NCBI RefSeq assembly: GCF_003286085.1
Contig: NW_020825288.1
Location: 8,804,001-8,868,000 of the forward strand
Direction of reading: 5' to 3'
From: Drosophila persimilis
Taxonomy: Eukaryota; Arthropoda; Insecta; Diptera; Drosophilidae
Length of the DNA stretch: 64,000 nt
Made by a program: the position numbers and the translations under genes. Of the stretch, positions 23,142 to 36,327 are shown piece by piece. Every line of letters begins with the position of its first letter. Positions within the stretch are counted from its first letter, which is position 1. Below the pieces are notes generated by a model. That model had not been told where the DNA came from and made no database searches. It saw nothing but the letters and a program-made list of their open reading frames with translations.

Positions 23142-24623
23142 CCTGCAGTAGTTTGTTTCGATTTTATTTAAGAAATTGCAAAAAATTTAAACAAACAGCG
23201 CCAAATAAACAAGCGTCACCCTCTCTAGGGATGGGATTCCATTGATAACACAACACGTTATCGGTAGGATCTAACAGAGGAGAAATCATTTGAAAATGTT
23301 TGCAACTATAATTTAATTAAACTGAAAATAGCCAATTAACAATCAAACAGTGTTTTTTGCATTGTTAAATACGTTTTTTGCATTAAATTGTCTTCTTATC
23401 GAGAGGCAAAGACGCATTTGCGGCTCTGGTCCCTCTTTTCGTCTTGTGGAATTCCGGCATTTTGGGTTTCAGTGAAATACGGTCACACTGGCTGGCAGGC
23501 GATGAAAATTATTTATATTTTTTCGCTCTTCCAACGCAAAAATTAAACAAAATAAACAAAGTTAGATGCATTAATGATAAAATCCGACACAGTGCGTCCC
23601 CACTGATACTCGGAAGTGTGTGCTACCTTGGACCGCGGCTCAGCTCAAATCCGCTACTCATTAAAAGTTGATGCTGCAGTAGCGCAGCAGCGGCCATCAA
23701 CAAAAAAGAAAACCTCGAAACCCAATCGCGTGCAAAGTACAAAAAGTGTGTATTATTTAATAATAATTGTCGCTAACCATTATCGTGTGCTAAATATTGG
23801 GCACTATACCCCATAGTGGTGCAATTAAAGGCCAAACGCAGCGATTTGCTGCCGCGGCGGTGGTGCAAAGAGAACATAAAATCGCTGGCAAGAAGAAGAG
23901 CCTATAGTGGCGCTGTGTGAGAAAATAAAACAAAAAAGACAACACAACGCGCATTGCAGCGTCCACTGGAGGCTTCCACCAATTAAATCGGAAGTAAAAT
24001 AAATGTAAAGCCAGCACGTAATTGCAATAAACGAAGAAAAAGATCCAGTGCATATTTGTTTTTGTATGCTGCAGGCCGCCGCTGCAGGTGCTGCTGCTGC
24101 TTGCGCTTGGCGCTTTCGAGACAACACGACGCTGCCAACGCTGACGACATGCGCGCGTAGAGTTGCCAGCTCCAAATTGCAAAGGTTGCCGTTGTGCCGT
24201 TGTTCCGTGGCCGTGTGCCGAGTGCCGTTTCTTGGGAATAGTTTTTGAAAATTCAGTTGTTCTTGTGCTAAGATGATTCGGTAAATATGTGGAAAATAAT
24301 TGAGTATTGAACAGCCAAAAAATACTCACGCTCTGCCCTTTTGCTTAGGTCGATATGCTTTTGGCGGTCCCAGGCCGCACCAAGTGGATAACAGTCGAGT
24401 GAGAGAGCAGCAGATCAGCGATCACCGTAAAGCCAGCCACCAGCAAACATCAGCATCAGTCCATTTGACATCGGGTGCAGACCACCCGCGAGCTACATCT
24501 TATAATTTCTTCACCCCGCGTCGAGATCTCCAGCGAGGGATTGACGACGCCGCTTAGATAGAATTTCTTCCCCCCGTAGTTAAAGAAAAAGCTGCCACCA
24601 TTCGGAAGAAAAATACCTCTAAT
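23142..24623. other. rod/pygo divergent promoters and pygo 5' UTR
   Basis: Between the rod ATG and the pygo ATG. It holds a near-palindromic GATAACAC..GTTATC segment at about 23243-23263 on the rod side, Motif 1 at 23472-23482 on the pygo side, and a long pygo leader. A short leader intron is plausible, with a donor near 24280 (GTAAAT) and an acceptor ending near 24348 (TTGCTTAG). No other gene is seen. Confidence 0.5.
23472..23482 (+). promoter_or_regulatory. Core promoter Motif 1 upstream of pygo
   Basis: CGGTCACACTG, the M1BP-bound Motif 1, lies about 1.15 kb upstream of the pygo ATG and 330 bp from the rod ATG. It is on the pygo sense strand, and pygo transcription probably starts shortly downstream. 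Confidence 0.6.
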
Positions 24624-26261
24624 ATGACCCATAATCTCGGTATGGCGCCATATCGTTTGCCGGGTCCAGCAGGCGGCCTCTGTCCGCCTGACTTCAAACC
24701 GCCGCCTCCGTCGGATATCATCTCGGCGCCGAGCAATCCCAAGAAGCGGCGGAAAACATCGAATGCGGCCAACTCGGCTGCTGCGGCAGCGGCGGCGGCG
24801 GCAGCAGCTGCGGCCGCCGCTGCCAATTCAATGCAGCAACAATCAGCACCACCAACGCCGCAGGATCTGTTGCCGCCGCCGCCGATGGGCGGCTTCGGAG
24901 ACACCATTATTGCCTCGAATCCCTTTGACGACAGCCCTCAGGTCTCGGCCATGTCGAGCTCGGCCGCCGCGGCGATGGCGGCCATGAACCAAATGGGCGG
25001 AGGTCCAGGACCTGGACACTTTGGCGGCGGACATCCGCATCCGCACTGGGAGGATCGCATGGGCATGGGCGGTGGCCCGCCGCATATGCATCCCCACATG
25101 CATCCGCACCATCCGGGCGGACCGATGGGTCATCCCCATGGACCCCCGCATCACATGGGCGGTCCACCGCCAATGCGTGGCATGAGTCCAATGCATCCGC
25201 ATGCGATGGGACCCGGCCCTGGAGTGGGACTGCCGCCGCATATGAATCACGGACGACCTGGTCCCGGTGGCCCCGTGCCCATGGGCAGTCCCATGGGCGC
25301 CATGGCTGGAATGGGCGGAATGAGTCCAATGGGCAATATGGGAGGACCAAGCATATCACCACATCACATGGGCATGGGAGGACTCTCGCCAATGGGCGGT
25401 GGTCCGAACGGACCCAACCAGCGGGCCATGCAGGGCTCTCCCATGGGAGGAGCTGGCGGTCCTGGCCAAAACTCGCCCATGAATTCGTTGCCGATGGGCT
25501 CGCCGATGGGTAATCCCATTGGTAGTCCCCTTGGACCGCCTTCAGGTGGTCCGGGGCCGCAGCAGCAGCAGCAACAACAACAACAGCAACAGCAACAACA
25601 ACAACCTCCGCAGCCACCCATGAACAATGGACAGATGGGTCCGCCCCCGTTGCACAGTCCTCTGGGCAATGGACCGACGAATCATGGCAGTCATATGCCA
25701 GGTGGACCCGGTCCAGGTCCTGGGCCTGGGCCCGGTGGCCTCGTCGGACCAGGTGGCATGTCTCCCGCCAACAACAACAACAGCGGCGGCGGCGGAGGAG
25801 GAGGTGGTCCGGGAAACAACATGCTCGGCAACAACAACAGCAACAATGCAAGCAACAACAATCAAAATCCTCATCTGTCGCCGGCCGGTGGCCGTCTCGG
25901 AGTGCCCACGTCGCTGCAATCGAATGGCCCCTCATTGTCGGCCGCCTCCTCGGCATCGGCAACGGGGTCGACGCCCACGCAAACATCGACAGCGACGACC
26001 GCATCATCGATGTCCACGTCAGTGCCTACATCCTCGCCAGCGCCGCCCGCCATGTCACCGCATCACTCGCTGAACAGTGCCGGCCCCAGTCCGGGCATGC
26101 CCAACTCGGGTCCCAGTCCTCTCCAATCGCCCGCCGGTCCGAATGGTCCACAAAACAACAATAACAATAACAATGGACCCATGATGGGCCAGCAAATGAA
26201 CCCGAATGTTCCTATGCAGCAACAACAGCAGCAACAACAACAACAACAACAACAGCAGCAA

Positions 26262-26302
<41 letters not shown>

Positions 26303-27316
26303 GCAGCACATGGGCGGTCCTCCTGGTCATGGACCCGGGCACGGTCACGGTCACGGTCATGGGCACGGTCACGGTCACGGGCATGTCCATGGACATGGGC
26401 ACGGCCCTGGCATGGGCATGAATCAGATGTTGCCGCCCCAGCAACCATCGCATCTTGGTCCACCGCACCCGCAGCTAATGAATCATCCGCACCACCATCC
26501 GGGTGGACCACCCCCGCCCCATATGATGGGTCCCGGCGGACCAGGCGGCGGCATGCATGGTGGACCAGGCGGTATGCCTCCCCACATGGGCGGCGGCGGC
26601 CCCAATCCCCACATGATGGGTGGACCGCACGGGAATGCAGGTCCGCATATGGGACACGGGCATATGGGCGGTGTGCCAGGACCAGGCCCGGGACCAGGAG
26701 GCATGAACGGACCCCCACACCCGCACATGTCGCCCCACCACGCACACGCCCATCCCCACCATCATCACAGTCCCATGGGTGGCCCCGGACCCAATATGTT
26801 TGGCGGCGGAGGACCCATGGGTCCTGGCGGACCGATGGGAAACATGGGACCCATGGGCGGCGGCGGGCCAATGGGTGGACCGATGGGAGTGGGACCCAAG
26901 CCGATGACAATGAGCGGTGGCAAGATGTATCCGCCTGGGCAGCCGATGGTCTTCAATCCCCAGAATCCCAATGCGCCGCCCATATATCCGTGTGGCATGT
27001 GCCACAAGGAGGTGAACGACAACGATGAGGCCGTGTTCTGTGAATCCGGATGCAACTTCTTCTTTCACAGGTAAATTACCTAGCCAGCGGAATCTGCATT
27101 AGAATCATTAAAGGGTTTCCCCGTAACTAAACCTGAATTTTTGTGTTCTCTCTCTACTTTTTCTTCTCTACTTTCTCTATAATCTCCAATCGCAGAACCT
27201 GCGTGGGGCTGACCGAGGCGGCCTTCCAAATGCTCAACAAGGAGGTGTTTGCAGAGTGGTGCTGCGACAAGTGTGTGTCTTCCAAGCATATTCCCATGGT
27301 CAAGTTCAAATGTTGA
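24624..27316 (+). CDS. pygo: Pygopus, Wnt/Wingless transcription co-activator
   Basis: Nuclear adaptor that binds Legless/BCL9 and methylated histone H3K4 to activate Armadillo/TCF targets. I join 24624-27070 and 27196-27316 (855 residues). It begins MTHNLGMAPYRLPG, with an NLS PKKRRK at 39-44, a poly-Ala run, and the N-terminal homology domain with IIASNPFDDSP near residue 95. A long Gly/Pro/Met/His-rich linker follows, with Gln tracts, one of about 30 residues (26215-26310), and a His-Gly repeat (26338-26405). The C-terminal PHD finger (about 788-850) has CGMC, CESGC, FFFHRTC and WCCDKC. The intron splits the PHD at Arg816. Poly(A) signals are at 28554 and 28581. Confidence 0.97.
26215..26410 (+). 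repeat. CAG/CAA tract and GGTCAC/GGGCAC tandem in pygo
   Basis: About 96 bp of CAR codons encode poly-Gln, followed about 30 bp later by a tandem of six-base units encoding a His-Gly repeat. Both are coding microsatellites and likely to vary in length between strains. A smaller CAG/CAA tract is at 25560-25608. Confidence 0.9.
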
Positions 27317-29437
27317 AGCGGAATGGAGGAACGGACTACGGAAGGCAGCAGCGAAGGAACCTATCAATCAACCACCAGCAACAACACCACCAACACCAGC
27401 TAGCACTCACTCACTGTATAAAATATCCAAGCATACTCTACTATCTTAATTGTACAATTTATAAGCTGCTCAATAGTCAAGTCATGTCCCCCCCCCCCCC
27501 TCCCCACGATTACCCCCGGATGCCGCCCAGGCCGAGGCCGAGAGACGATGGCAGGCCCCGAACTAAAGTGCCGGAGCAGTGTTGTGACTTTCAGCTCCGG
27601 GCTCCCAGGATCCATCCGGCTCAAAATCCCAAAACCTCTTTAAGCGCAAGCAAGCGCAAAAGAAAAAACCTAAACGAAATCTGTAAACGAAATATGTTTA
27701 ATTGTAATATAAATGTAATGTGTATATGTCTGCTCGTTCAGCAAAAGAAAAGAGCAATCAAACCAGACCAGACGAAGCGCAGTGTGTGTGTGCCCCCCCG
27801 CTTGGCGCATCAGGGCAATCAAAAACCAAGCTAAGGAACATCTAGAATCTAGTTTGTAATATAAAGCAAAATTTGATAGGCGTTAAATGTGACAAAAACA
27901 TAAGGAAACACCCACACACACACACACGGCCGTCAAAAGCGTCTTGTCTTGGTCTTTTGTTCGGGGGGAAAATGGGAGAAAATCGCCACACACACACACA
28001 CACACAGATAGACAAATACACAAACACACACACACAGACATAATTATATATATACATATATATCTAACGACATATTTAAATAATAAAAAAAAAGAACGAC
28101 ACCATTTGACAACGGGATGGATATATACAAATTGTAACGAAATGAAATTATCATTGTGAAATTTTGCTGCAAATGTGCGGACGTGCATGCATGCGTGTGT
28201 GAGTGCGTGACTGTGTGTGTTATTTGTTAATATCAATTTTATTTTATTTTTTATACCAGCGTGTGAATCTTACATTTTAAATAATTGATTGATTGATTGT
28301 CTGATGGTACATTTTACACAATTAAATATAGCAAAGAATTGCGGAGGATATCGACTGCGAACAAAAATCGAAAAGCACAAGAAATTATAAATTCATGCGA
28401 AAGATATATAAAAATTTGTAATTTAAGACGAATGTTAAAAGAGCGCAGCGAAAATGGACAGACGATTCAAAAAAGGCAAAAACAAATTTGTAAAAATAGG
28501 AAAAACAAAAACAAGTACTCTAGGATATTGCAACTTTAAGTTATTTATAATTAAATAAAACTACAATATAAACAACAAAAAATAAAGTAAGAATGAGTTT
28601 TTCACATATCGAATTTTTTTTGTGGCTCTCAAATTTTCTTGGCCACGAATCGGTACGAATTGTATAATTTTCCCTTGGTTAGATCCCCAAATCATTTGTT
28701 AGAGCTTATAGAACGGGCCATATAATCTTCAGAGAGCCAAAAACTTTATCAGAACGTTGAAAACTTAGTTACATCAATTCATCTTTGGGTAAAATATGTT
28801 TCAAGTCGATGGTAGGCTTCAGTCCAGAAAAACAACAGAGAAACTCAGAGTCGCCCTTAAAATTGTTGAGCTATGCACACGACATGCATATTGTTTCCTT
28901 TTTACTATTCTCGGGAATTTCCCTTTTCAGCGTGTGCTTGATTGCAATTTCTGGACAATAAAATTCTCAAGTTCAACTCTGATTGCATTGCATATACATT
29001 TATTATAGTTTATAGTTTTATACTTAGTCTAAATGCACAGGCCAGGCTAATTGGGGAGCATAAACATATACATACAATATATTTAAAAAATTTAAATGAT
29101 GCTGGAGCTGGATGCAACACAAAACCCCTACGTTATCGAAATGGGGGCAGGCCCCGGCTGGGCAATAACAATTCATGTTCAAATTCAATTCAAAGAATGT
29201 GTTTGTGTACGCCACTGGCAAAGCCATTGCATATGGAGTGCTTGCTGGCAGGTAATGGCCAATGGGGGGAGGGGTTGGGCACAAATATTACAGAGACAAT
29301 CACTTAAACGTTAAAAATTATGAATTTTTTGATTAATTTTTATGGGTTCTTCTTTTTCTCTTTATAGTATTTGTGTTTGTTTAGATTATATTGACGGCAC
29401 GCAGAAACCAGACGAGATTCCTGCATGGCTCGCTGTC
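27317..29437. other. pygo and gammaCOP 3' UTRs, convergent
   Basis: The pygo 3' UTR runs to about 28590, with (CA)n tracts at 27911-27926, 27989-28007 and 28025-28036 and two AATAAA signals. The gammaCOP 3' UTR lies at about 29000-29437, with TTTATT at 28999-29004 as a candidate reverse poly(A) signal. Nothing else recognisable lies between. Confidence 0.5.
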
Positions 29438-32400
29438 TTATCCGATGGCCGCTGTTATTAGCTCTGCTACATCCTGATCTGTGCTGCGCACCGTCAGATT
29501 CAGCGTAACGCCCTCGGAAAGTGCCAGCTTGGCCCGCACCAGAACCTCGGCGCCGCCTCTAAAGGTGCCTGAAAGATGCCACAAAGAATACAAACGATTT
29601 AAGATACGATTCAGTAGAAGCTGCGGACTAGATTTGTACCCGAACAGAGCAGCGTGTGCAGGTGCGTGCCTTCGGGCACCTTTTCAGAGAGATTTGCAGA
29701 GCCCAGGCCAAGGATTTTCATAATAGTGTTGACAGCATCCTGCAACGTAGTGACGGCTGACAGCACAAAAGTATCCTCGGCTTGCAGCCACTCTGGGGGA
29801 TGGCAGAAATATATAGACGTTAATTAGATATCTCCGGCATCAATTTTCAAAGGATTGCATTCTTACCTTCACTATCGGCTGCATCCCAGGCCACCTGGAA
29901 GTTATTCTTTTTCGATTTCTGTATCTGATCGGCCACTGTGATCTCCATGTCCTCCAGCATATACTCGTCATCATAGCCCTCCTCCGAGTCGGGCTCCCCG
30001 GTGTTAGGATCGCAATCCTTGACCACAAATCGTAGCGTGGCCCCAAAGGTTGCTGAAAGAGAAGAGAGCATTGAGTACTAGGCACACTCTGATGACCCAG
30101 TGGATGACAATCGACTCACCTATGGAACTGCCCGCATCCGGTGGGAACTCCACAATGACATATGTGGTCTGCAGTTCGTTGTACGGCAGCTTTGGGCATG
30201 GTACGACGGCTCTGGTTGTGAATCCCTCGGGCAGGGTCAACTCCACTCGCACATTCTCCAGAAACTGATCGGACAGTGTGTTGAGGCAATCAAATTGGAA
30301 GACCACATGCTGCCCAAAGATGTGCTTAATGCATTGTACCGTGTACTCCGTCTCGCTTTCGGTTAGCTGTATGGGTGCCGTGCTGCGATGCACGGGACCG
30401 AGCACCTGAATGCCAGGCAGCTGGGCCAACCGCGATGCACTCTCCTCCTCTCGTGTGATCTTCGGCGGCCGTGGGGCGCTGGTGACCAGCATCACATCAT
30501 TGCTGATCTCTGCTCGGACAACGGCGGCGGCCTTGGGCACAACGGAAATGTCAAAGCGCTTCTCCAGATCGCCGTTCAAATGATCCACCAGAGCCTTCTC
30601 GAGCAGCGCCAGTGAGCAGTTCTCGCGCTCAATAATGTAGTTCTTATACAGATCGGCTCGCTCCGTGTTGAGGATGGTCAAGTAGTAGGTGGCACGGTCG
30701 CGCACCTCATCATCCGGGTCCATCTGGCAGCGGCCAAGCAGAACAAGAATGTTGGTAAGTAAAGCCGGGCAGGAGGCTCCAAATTGGGACAGTGCGGTCA
30801 CGGCAGCCGCCCGCACAATGGGGCTCTCCAGGATAACACGATTGTAGATGAAGCGGATGTACTTCGAGGGTGTGGCCGCGAAGGGTCCCTCCTTGCCCAT
30901 CAAATGGAGAATGCGCACCGCCAGCGAGACATGCTCACAGTCCTCAATGAATTCGCAGAGATGCGACAGCCCGGACTCCTTAGCGTCGGCATTCTCCTCA
31001 ATAATCGTAATGATGGTGTCCACAATAGATGTCTTGTACTCCAGACCGCCCTCCTCGCGCAGCATGCCACTGAGGAAGTTCATCAGGACAGTGTGCTTCC
31101 TGGGATACTTGGTGCAGAGGGCACAGATGGCCTGGACGACCACTATCTTGAACTCGTCAGAGATCTCTGCCACAAATGTGGAGATCTGCTTCATTAGACG
31201 CTCCACCGAGGACTCGGCGCCGGTCTTTAGAAGCGTGGTAATTGCCAGAGTAGCCACCGATCGATTGGAGTCCGTGATGAGACCCTCCAGGTCCAGATTG
31301 CATGTGGTCACCGCTGCCGGATGGGTCATGGCTACCTTGTTGAGCGTCCGAACAGCAGCAAAACGCAACGTGGCCTTGGGCGAGCTGCAGAACAGCTGAA
31401 GGATGGAGAAGGCCGGCGACAGCATGCGGTGATTGGTGTTCTTCAGATTGACAATTGCATGGGCTGCCTCATAGATGACCATCTCGCTCTTGTGGCGCAG
31501 ACAAGTCTCGATAAAGGTGAACAGAGGCGAGTCCGACAGCTCTTCCGAGGGTATATCCTCCTCTTCGATAAGTTTACAGGCAATACGTATCTAAAGAAAC
31601 ATTCGTTAATCAAATATCCACCATAAAATATAGCTTTTCGCGACTTACCAGCATGCAGACAGCATAGGGACTCTTCAGGGAGCTGCGCGTCAGCTTGTTG
31701 ACCAGCTTCGAGACCGCCAGACGATCCGATTTGCGAATGTGATAGAGCAGACCGAGGGCATGGTACTGCACCATAATGTTGTCGCTGTTCATTGCCTCCT
31801 GGGCCTCGTTGGCCCAACGCTTGACCACATCGCCGGCTGTGGTGGCGAGACGCAGCGAACTGACCAGAGCGGCACAGGATACAGCGGCGTTCTTGTCCAC
31901 GATGCACTGCTTCATGTAACGCTCGACGGCCTGTAGCATGGTGTGATCCGTGATACTGCAGAGGGCACGAATGGCAGCCGCACGATACAGATCCTCTTTG
32001 CCGGTCATATCCTTGGTCAGCGAACTGGTGACAATGATCACATCTTCGGCCACCGAGCTCAGCTCCTTGATGCCCAAATAGACCATGCGACGCAGCACCA
32101 CATCCTTGGACTGGAACAGCTTGGTCATCGCGAAGAAGCAGTCGGTGGCCTCGCGTGGCACCAGCGTCTCGCCCTGGTTGATCAGGTAGAGGATCTTGGT
32201 GAGAATGTGAATGCATTTGCGGGCATTCACCGGCGTCTCGTTAAACGTGCGCGTCTCCTGCAGCACAGACGTCTTCTCCAGGTTCTGGTATGCATTTGTC
32301 GGGCCTGGGCGTTTTTTTTTTAGGGAGGAAAAATATTTCATGTTTTCCGTCAGTACATACAAATTTGTTTAATAACTTTAGGACTTGTTTTTGTTGTTTT

Positions 32401-32622
32401 TTTGTATATATATTTGCTGGATTCTGTGTTAGTGTGTGTGTGTCTGTCTGTGTGTGGAAACTGCTGGTTGCCAGCGGAGCACCTTTTCCGCAGAGCTGTG
32501 CTGGAGTTGCTCCCCTTTATCGGTCGTTGTGGCTCTTCGTGCTGTGCGATTAGTAAGCTCTGGGCGTTAAATTGCTACTCACCGTCATCCTCTTCCTCTT
32601 TGTCGCGGCGGAACGAACCCAT
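29438..32622 (-). CDS. gammaCOP: Coatomer subunit gamma
   Basis: Large COPI coat subunit that binds Arf1 and p24-type cargo tails and mediates Golgi-to-ER and intra-Golgi transport. I join complement 32583-32622, 31649-32304, 30120-31590, 29867-30052, 29640-29792 and 29438-29568 (878 residues, the family length). Exon 1 encodes [14 protein letters not shown], and exon 2 continues [15 protein letters not shown]. Residues 20-550 are HEAT/adaptin-like helical repeats. The linker holds [14 protein letters not shown]. The C-terminal appendage has [17 protein letters not shown] and ends LITAAIG. The boundary at 29867 may be one base off. It is convergent with pygo and head-to-tail with the receptor gene 230 bp upstream. 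Confidence 0.96.
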
Positions 32623-32851
32623 TATTGATAAACTTACTTAAAAAACGTTAATAAAACAACTAAAATGACTTTTCGGCAGCGTTTACACGTCACGTAGTTC
32701 ACGCACGAACCAGTTCGATTGAATCGGACTTAGTTCATATATCAATAATCGTTAATCGTGTTGGAGTGTGGAATATTTTTAAACAATAATTCTTTTGGTT
32801 TATTGATTCGCAAATATAAAATATTCTTGAATTAAAATGACGTTCTTATTT

Positions 32852-34191
32852 CTACTTCAGCGAGAACCGCAGCGTGAGGTCACTTTGTATCAGGATTAAC
32901 AGGAATCCAGTGACTGCCGCGAAAATTGTGTTGACCAACGAGCTGTTCAGCTCCAGGAGACCCAGAGGCATCAGTTTATATTCGATTGTGGACACCTGTA
33001 GCCAGAAGGAGTTGACAACTTGCCTGAAACGCACATCAGCATACTGTAGGTCTATGCGCTGCAAGAGATCTCCAGTTTTCTTGTTCTAAATGTTGTATAA
33101 CCATATAAATAGATAGTTCTTGGGGTACGGGCAGCACTTACCTCCTGCAGCATTTGACTGCTTATACGAGATACCAGTATGAGTTCCATGAAAGGCACCG
33201 CCAGGAAAACTAACTGAACAATGGCTTGATATAGATCAAAAGGCTCTTCATTGATGTAATAGTCGGCAATGGCCAGGTATTCATTGTAAAATCCCAACGT
33301 GATGCCAATCAGATTCATGACCATCGACATGACCATGGACCAGTCGGTGAACCGCAGATATCCCCTGGACCGTGACACAGTCAGGGCATACTTTATGGCC
33401 AGCTTATCCAGACTGTCGGCCAGCTCGCAGCAGCGTCGCATGCGGTAGTAGGGCTTCTGAAGCTCCATCTGCAGTGGCGTCTGCATCATGTTCACCTCCC
33501 TTACAATGCTGCGTATCCGCTTATTGATTGCGGCAATCATTAAGTTTGAAATCACCAGGCCACCAAAGAAGCAGTTGTTAACCTGATTGGATATTATCAG
33601 AGGCAGCATGGTCTTTACGGACGTCTTACTGGTCCATTCCATCTCCGGATGGGCTCGATTCTGGTAGAGTATCAATGTTACGTACACAATCAACGGACAG
33701 AGTATCATCTTAAGGGCAGCATCAAGGACTGCTCGCCACACTATCATCATCGACATGTCCAGGGCATTGGACACTCGAAAAAGTGGAACACTGTTCTGGA
33801 AACGGATAATGCTACCCGTGATACCCCACTGTGTCACATAGTTGAGCAGACAAATGCAGACATTCATGTAGCAGTATATTTTAATGGTGTCCCTGCTGCT
33901 GATGCGGCCACTTGTGAACTCTTCATACACCTGCCACACATAGTACACGGCAAAGATCAAGCCCACCAAAACGCTGTAGACAGCCACCGGTCTCGAGAAT
34001 ATAAACTTTTGACGTTTTACACTAAAACGACCCCAGTAAATACCGTACAGAGTATTCAGAAAAATGGTTATGGTAAGACAGGGCAGCACAATTTTACTCT
34101 GAAATTTCCAGCGGTTAAAGCGACGTGGTAGTAGCCGTTTCAAGAAGTCCGGTAATATCCATCGTGTTGTTTGTCCTTTGAGGTATTCCAT
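32852..34191 (-). CDS. Gr97a: Gustatory receptor, Gr97a-like
   Basis: Seven-transmembrane insect gustatory receptor, a ligand-gated cation channel family with the N-terminus inside. I join complement 33142-34191 and 32852-33085 (427 residues). Hydrophobic spans are visible at LPCLTITIFLNTLYGIYW, VYSVLVGLIFAVYYVW, the region around ALKMILCPLIVYVTLIL, VMSMVMNLIGITLGF, LVFLAVPFMELILV and FAAVTGFLLILIQ. The second exon carries the conserved C-terminal pattern, FWLQ..TIEYKLMPLGLLELN followed by a last helix where the usual TYxxxLxQF is represented by TGFLLILIQ. The single intron just before the last helices is typical of the family. I assign Gr97a by resemblance only. TTTATT at 32799-32804 is the probable poly(A) signal. 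Confidence 0.83.
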
Positions 34192-35274
34192 TGTACTAAA
34201 TTTGGGGTGGAAAAGGCTTTTTCCCGCGCCACTGATTTAATTGCCGTTTAATTACGCTTAGTCCTTATCGCTGATTCAATGATATCTATCGTAATTGCTT
34301 TGGCGAACTCAACGAAATTGGTAAAATTAGAAAGGTATTGAATCGTAAGAAGCATTGGGCTCTTACTATTTCCAGAGCTGAATGGAAGTCTCCAATTTTA
34401 AATTCAAATTCACGATATTCTGTCGTATAAACGGCGAATGAACCACTTTCAAACAATTTCTATTTGGCGCGCACCACTCGGCTCTTTTTGCTTTATTCAA
34501 ATCGGTTGGGGCTCTCTTTGTTGCTCTATCTGAATCGGTAGGCAACAATGAGTGCTGTATGGGCCAGACTCATGTGCCGAGAACACGAGCAGCCATGTCC
34601 CACAACATGGGCAACGTTCTGCATACCCTAGGGTAAAGGATATGTATTATAGACTTGCGGAAATGTTTGTCATCCCAGGCTCTGATGGATGCAGAAACTA
34701 GTCAGTCTTTGTTTTAAAGGTATTTAAACGACATTTTGCAATTAATGGTCTTCCTTCAGAGACCAAGAATGAGTATCGGCATCAGGATATACAGGAAACT
34801 AATCAAATGCATGAATACGTTTAAAACATATCAATTTTTTTTAATTACGTTTTAAAAACAGTTTGGAAAATATTATCTTCATATCAAATCAACAAAGTAG
34901 GGTATGCAAAGGCTATACTCCGGCTTAAACGCAACAAGTCTTCAAGTACCAGCAACATTGTATAACCACATTACGACTGTTTTTTTTTGTTCATTTTTTT
35001 GTGTAAACCTTGTTTTATTCAAAATACAACAAATGGGAGTACCTAAAAGTAATTAACCTTGTAGAAAATTATTTTTGCAATGGGATAAAACTATGTGGGC
35101 AGAGCTAAGGGTCTTAGTTAGCCAGCATTATTCAACGGAATATCAAAATTTAGCAATCGCAATTTAGCGATTACGGTAAATTGTTTGGTTGGTTTCAATC
35201 CTTGGGGGAGAACTATTAACCCAATATAAGACAAAAGCGTATTTTAATATTCCACCAAAAATAATAAAAATTGA
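34192..35274. other. Intergenic, Gr promoter side
   Basis: Upstream of the receptor gene. A short frame at 34549 ends within 30 codons and has no supporting signal. I see no gene, repeat unit or RNA here. Confidence 0.4.
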
Positions 35275-35440
35275 ATAAGTTCAGCGCAGTTCAGGTGAAA
35301 GATGTCATGTTTTTCTTTAAGTTCAGATGAAATTCAATTATTTGCCGCCATTTAGCTCAAATCGTTGAACTGTTTAAATAGAGGGGGGTTAAGTGGGCTA
35401 AGTTCGATTTCTTATCGATATACGATATATTCGCGACGCA
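35275..35440. repeat. Degenerate interspersed repeat, copy B
   Basis: Second copy of the family seen at 8700-8930, in the same orientation. Blocks occur in the same order: CAGGTGAAAGATGTC, CTTTAAGTTCAGA, GCCGCCATTTAGCTCAAAT, GTTGAACTGTTTA, and GGGGTTAAGTGGGCTAAGTTCG. It lies between the gustatory receptor and the RalGAP gene. No terminal repeats are clear. Confidence 0.65.
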
Positions 35441-35881
35441 TTTGAAGAAAAGAAAACATTAAATTTGGAATGTACGATAATGTGGCTGTAAAATCGTCTC
35501 CGTTGGCCTGCAATTGTTATTTCGCGTCCGCCGTGTGTGTCAGTGAATAATCAAAGATGAGATAGAATCGGGAAAACCACCAGAAAGAGCGACCAAAGCA
35601 GCAGAGAAAAGCCTCCCAAGCACCCCCTTTGCGCTGCTGCTGCTGGCAACGTCAGCGGGCGAGCGGACAAGCGGGACGAGCGGGCGTTGCTAATAATTTC
35701 TCCAGGGCGCTCCGCTGGACAAAGTGTTTTGGTTAGCGTGCGCGTATAAATAAATAGCTGAAAAAAATAGCAAATAGAAAGTGTATACCCCCACATGCCT
35801 GTGCCTGTGCCTGCGCCCCTGCCCCTGCCTGTTGTGTGCGCAATTTTCTGCGTTGAACAATAGAGAACACAAGGTGCAAAA

Positions 35882-36284
35882 ATGTTTACCAAAAAATCGC
35901 ATGCAGACGTTAAGAAGTCGACGGCCAAGCTACAGGATTGCAAAAAGGATTCAGCCTCACGCCTGCGACATCTGCGCATGATATTGGGTAAGGTCGTCTT
36001 CAGAGCCCAGAGCCCAGAAACCAGAGACCTCTGGGTCCACTGCGTTGGCGGTTCAGTGATTCGAGTGTTAATTATTTCATAATTTATTTGCATTCAAAGC
36101 AATGGCAATGGTCGGAACTGGTCGGATTTGAATTGAATGGTTGTCCGAACCTCTGCGGGCAGGTGGGTGTCGCTCGAACCATTTTTGTTCGCTCAATGAC
36201 GTTCAGCCCACAGACCATAAGTGGGGCCGCCAGAGCGTTGGCCATTTCCTGTTGGGCGCAAAGCGCAAAAGAACACAAAGCACA

Positions 36285-36327
<43 letters not shown>

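Noticed and set aside
34549..34632. Short frame upstream of the gustatory receptor
   Set aside because: 28 codons, no signal peptide or splice partner.
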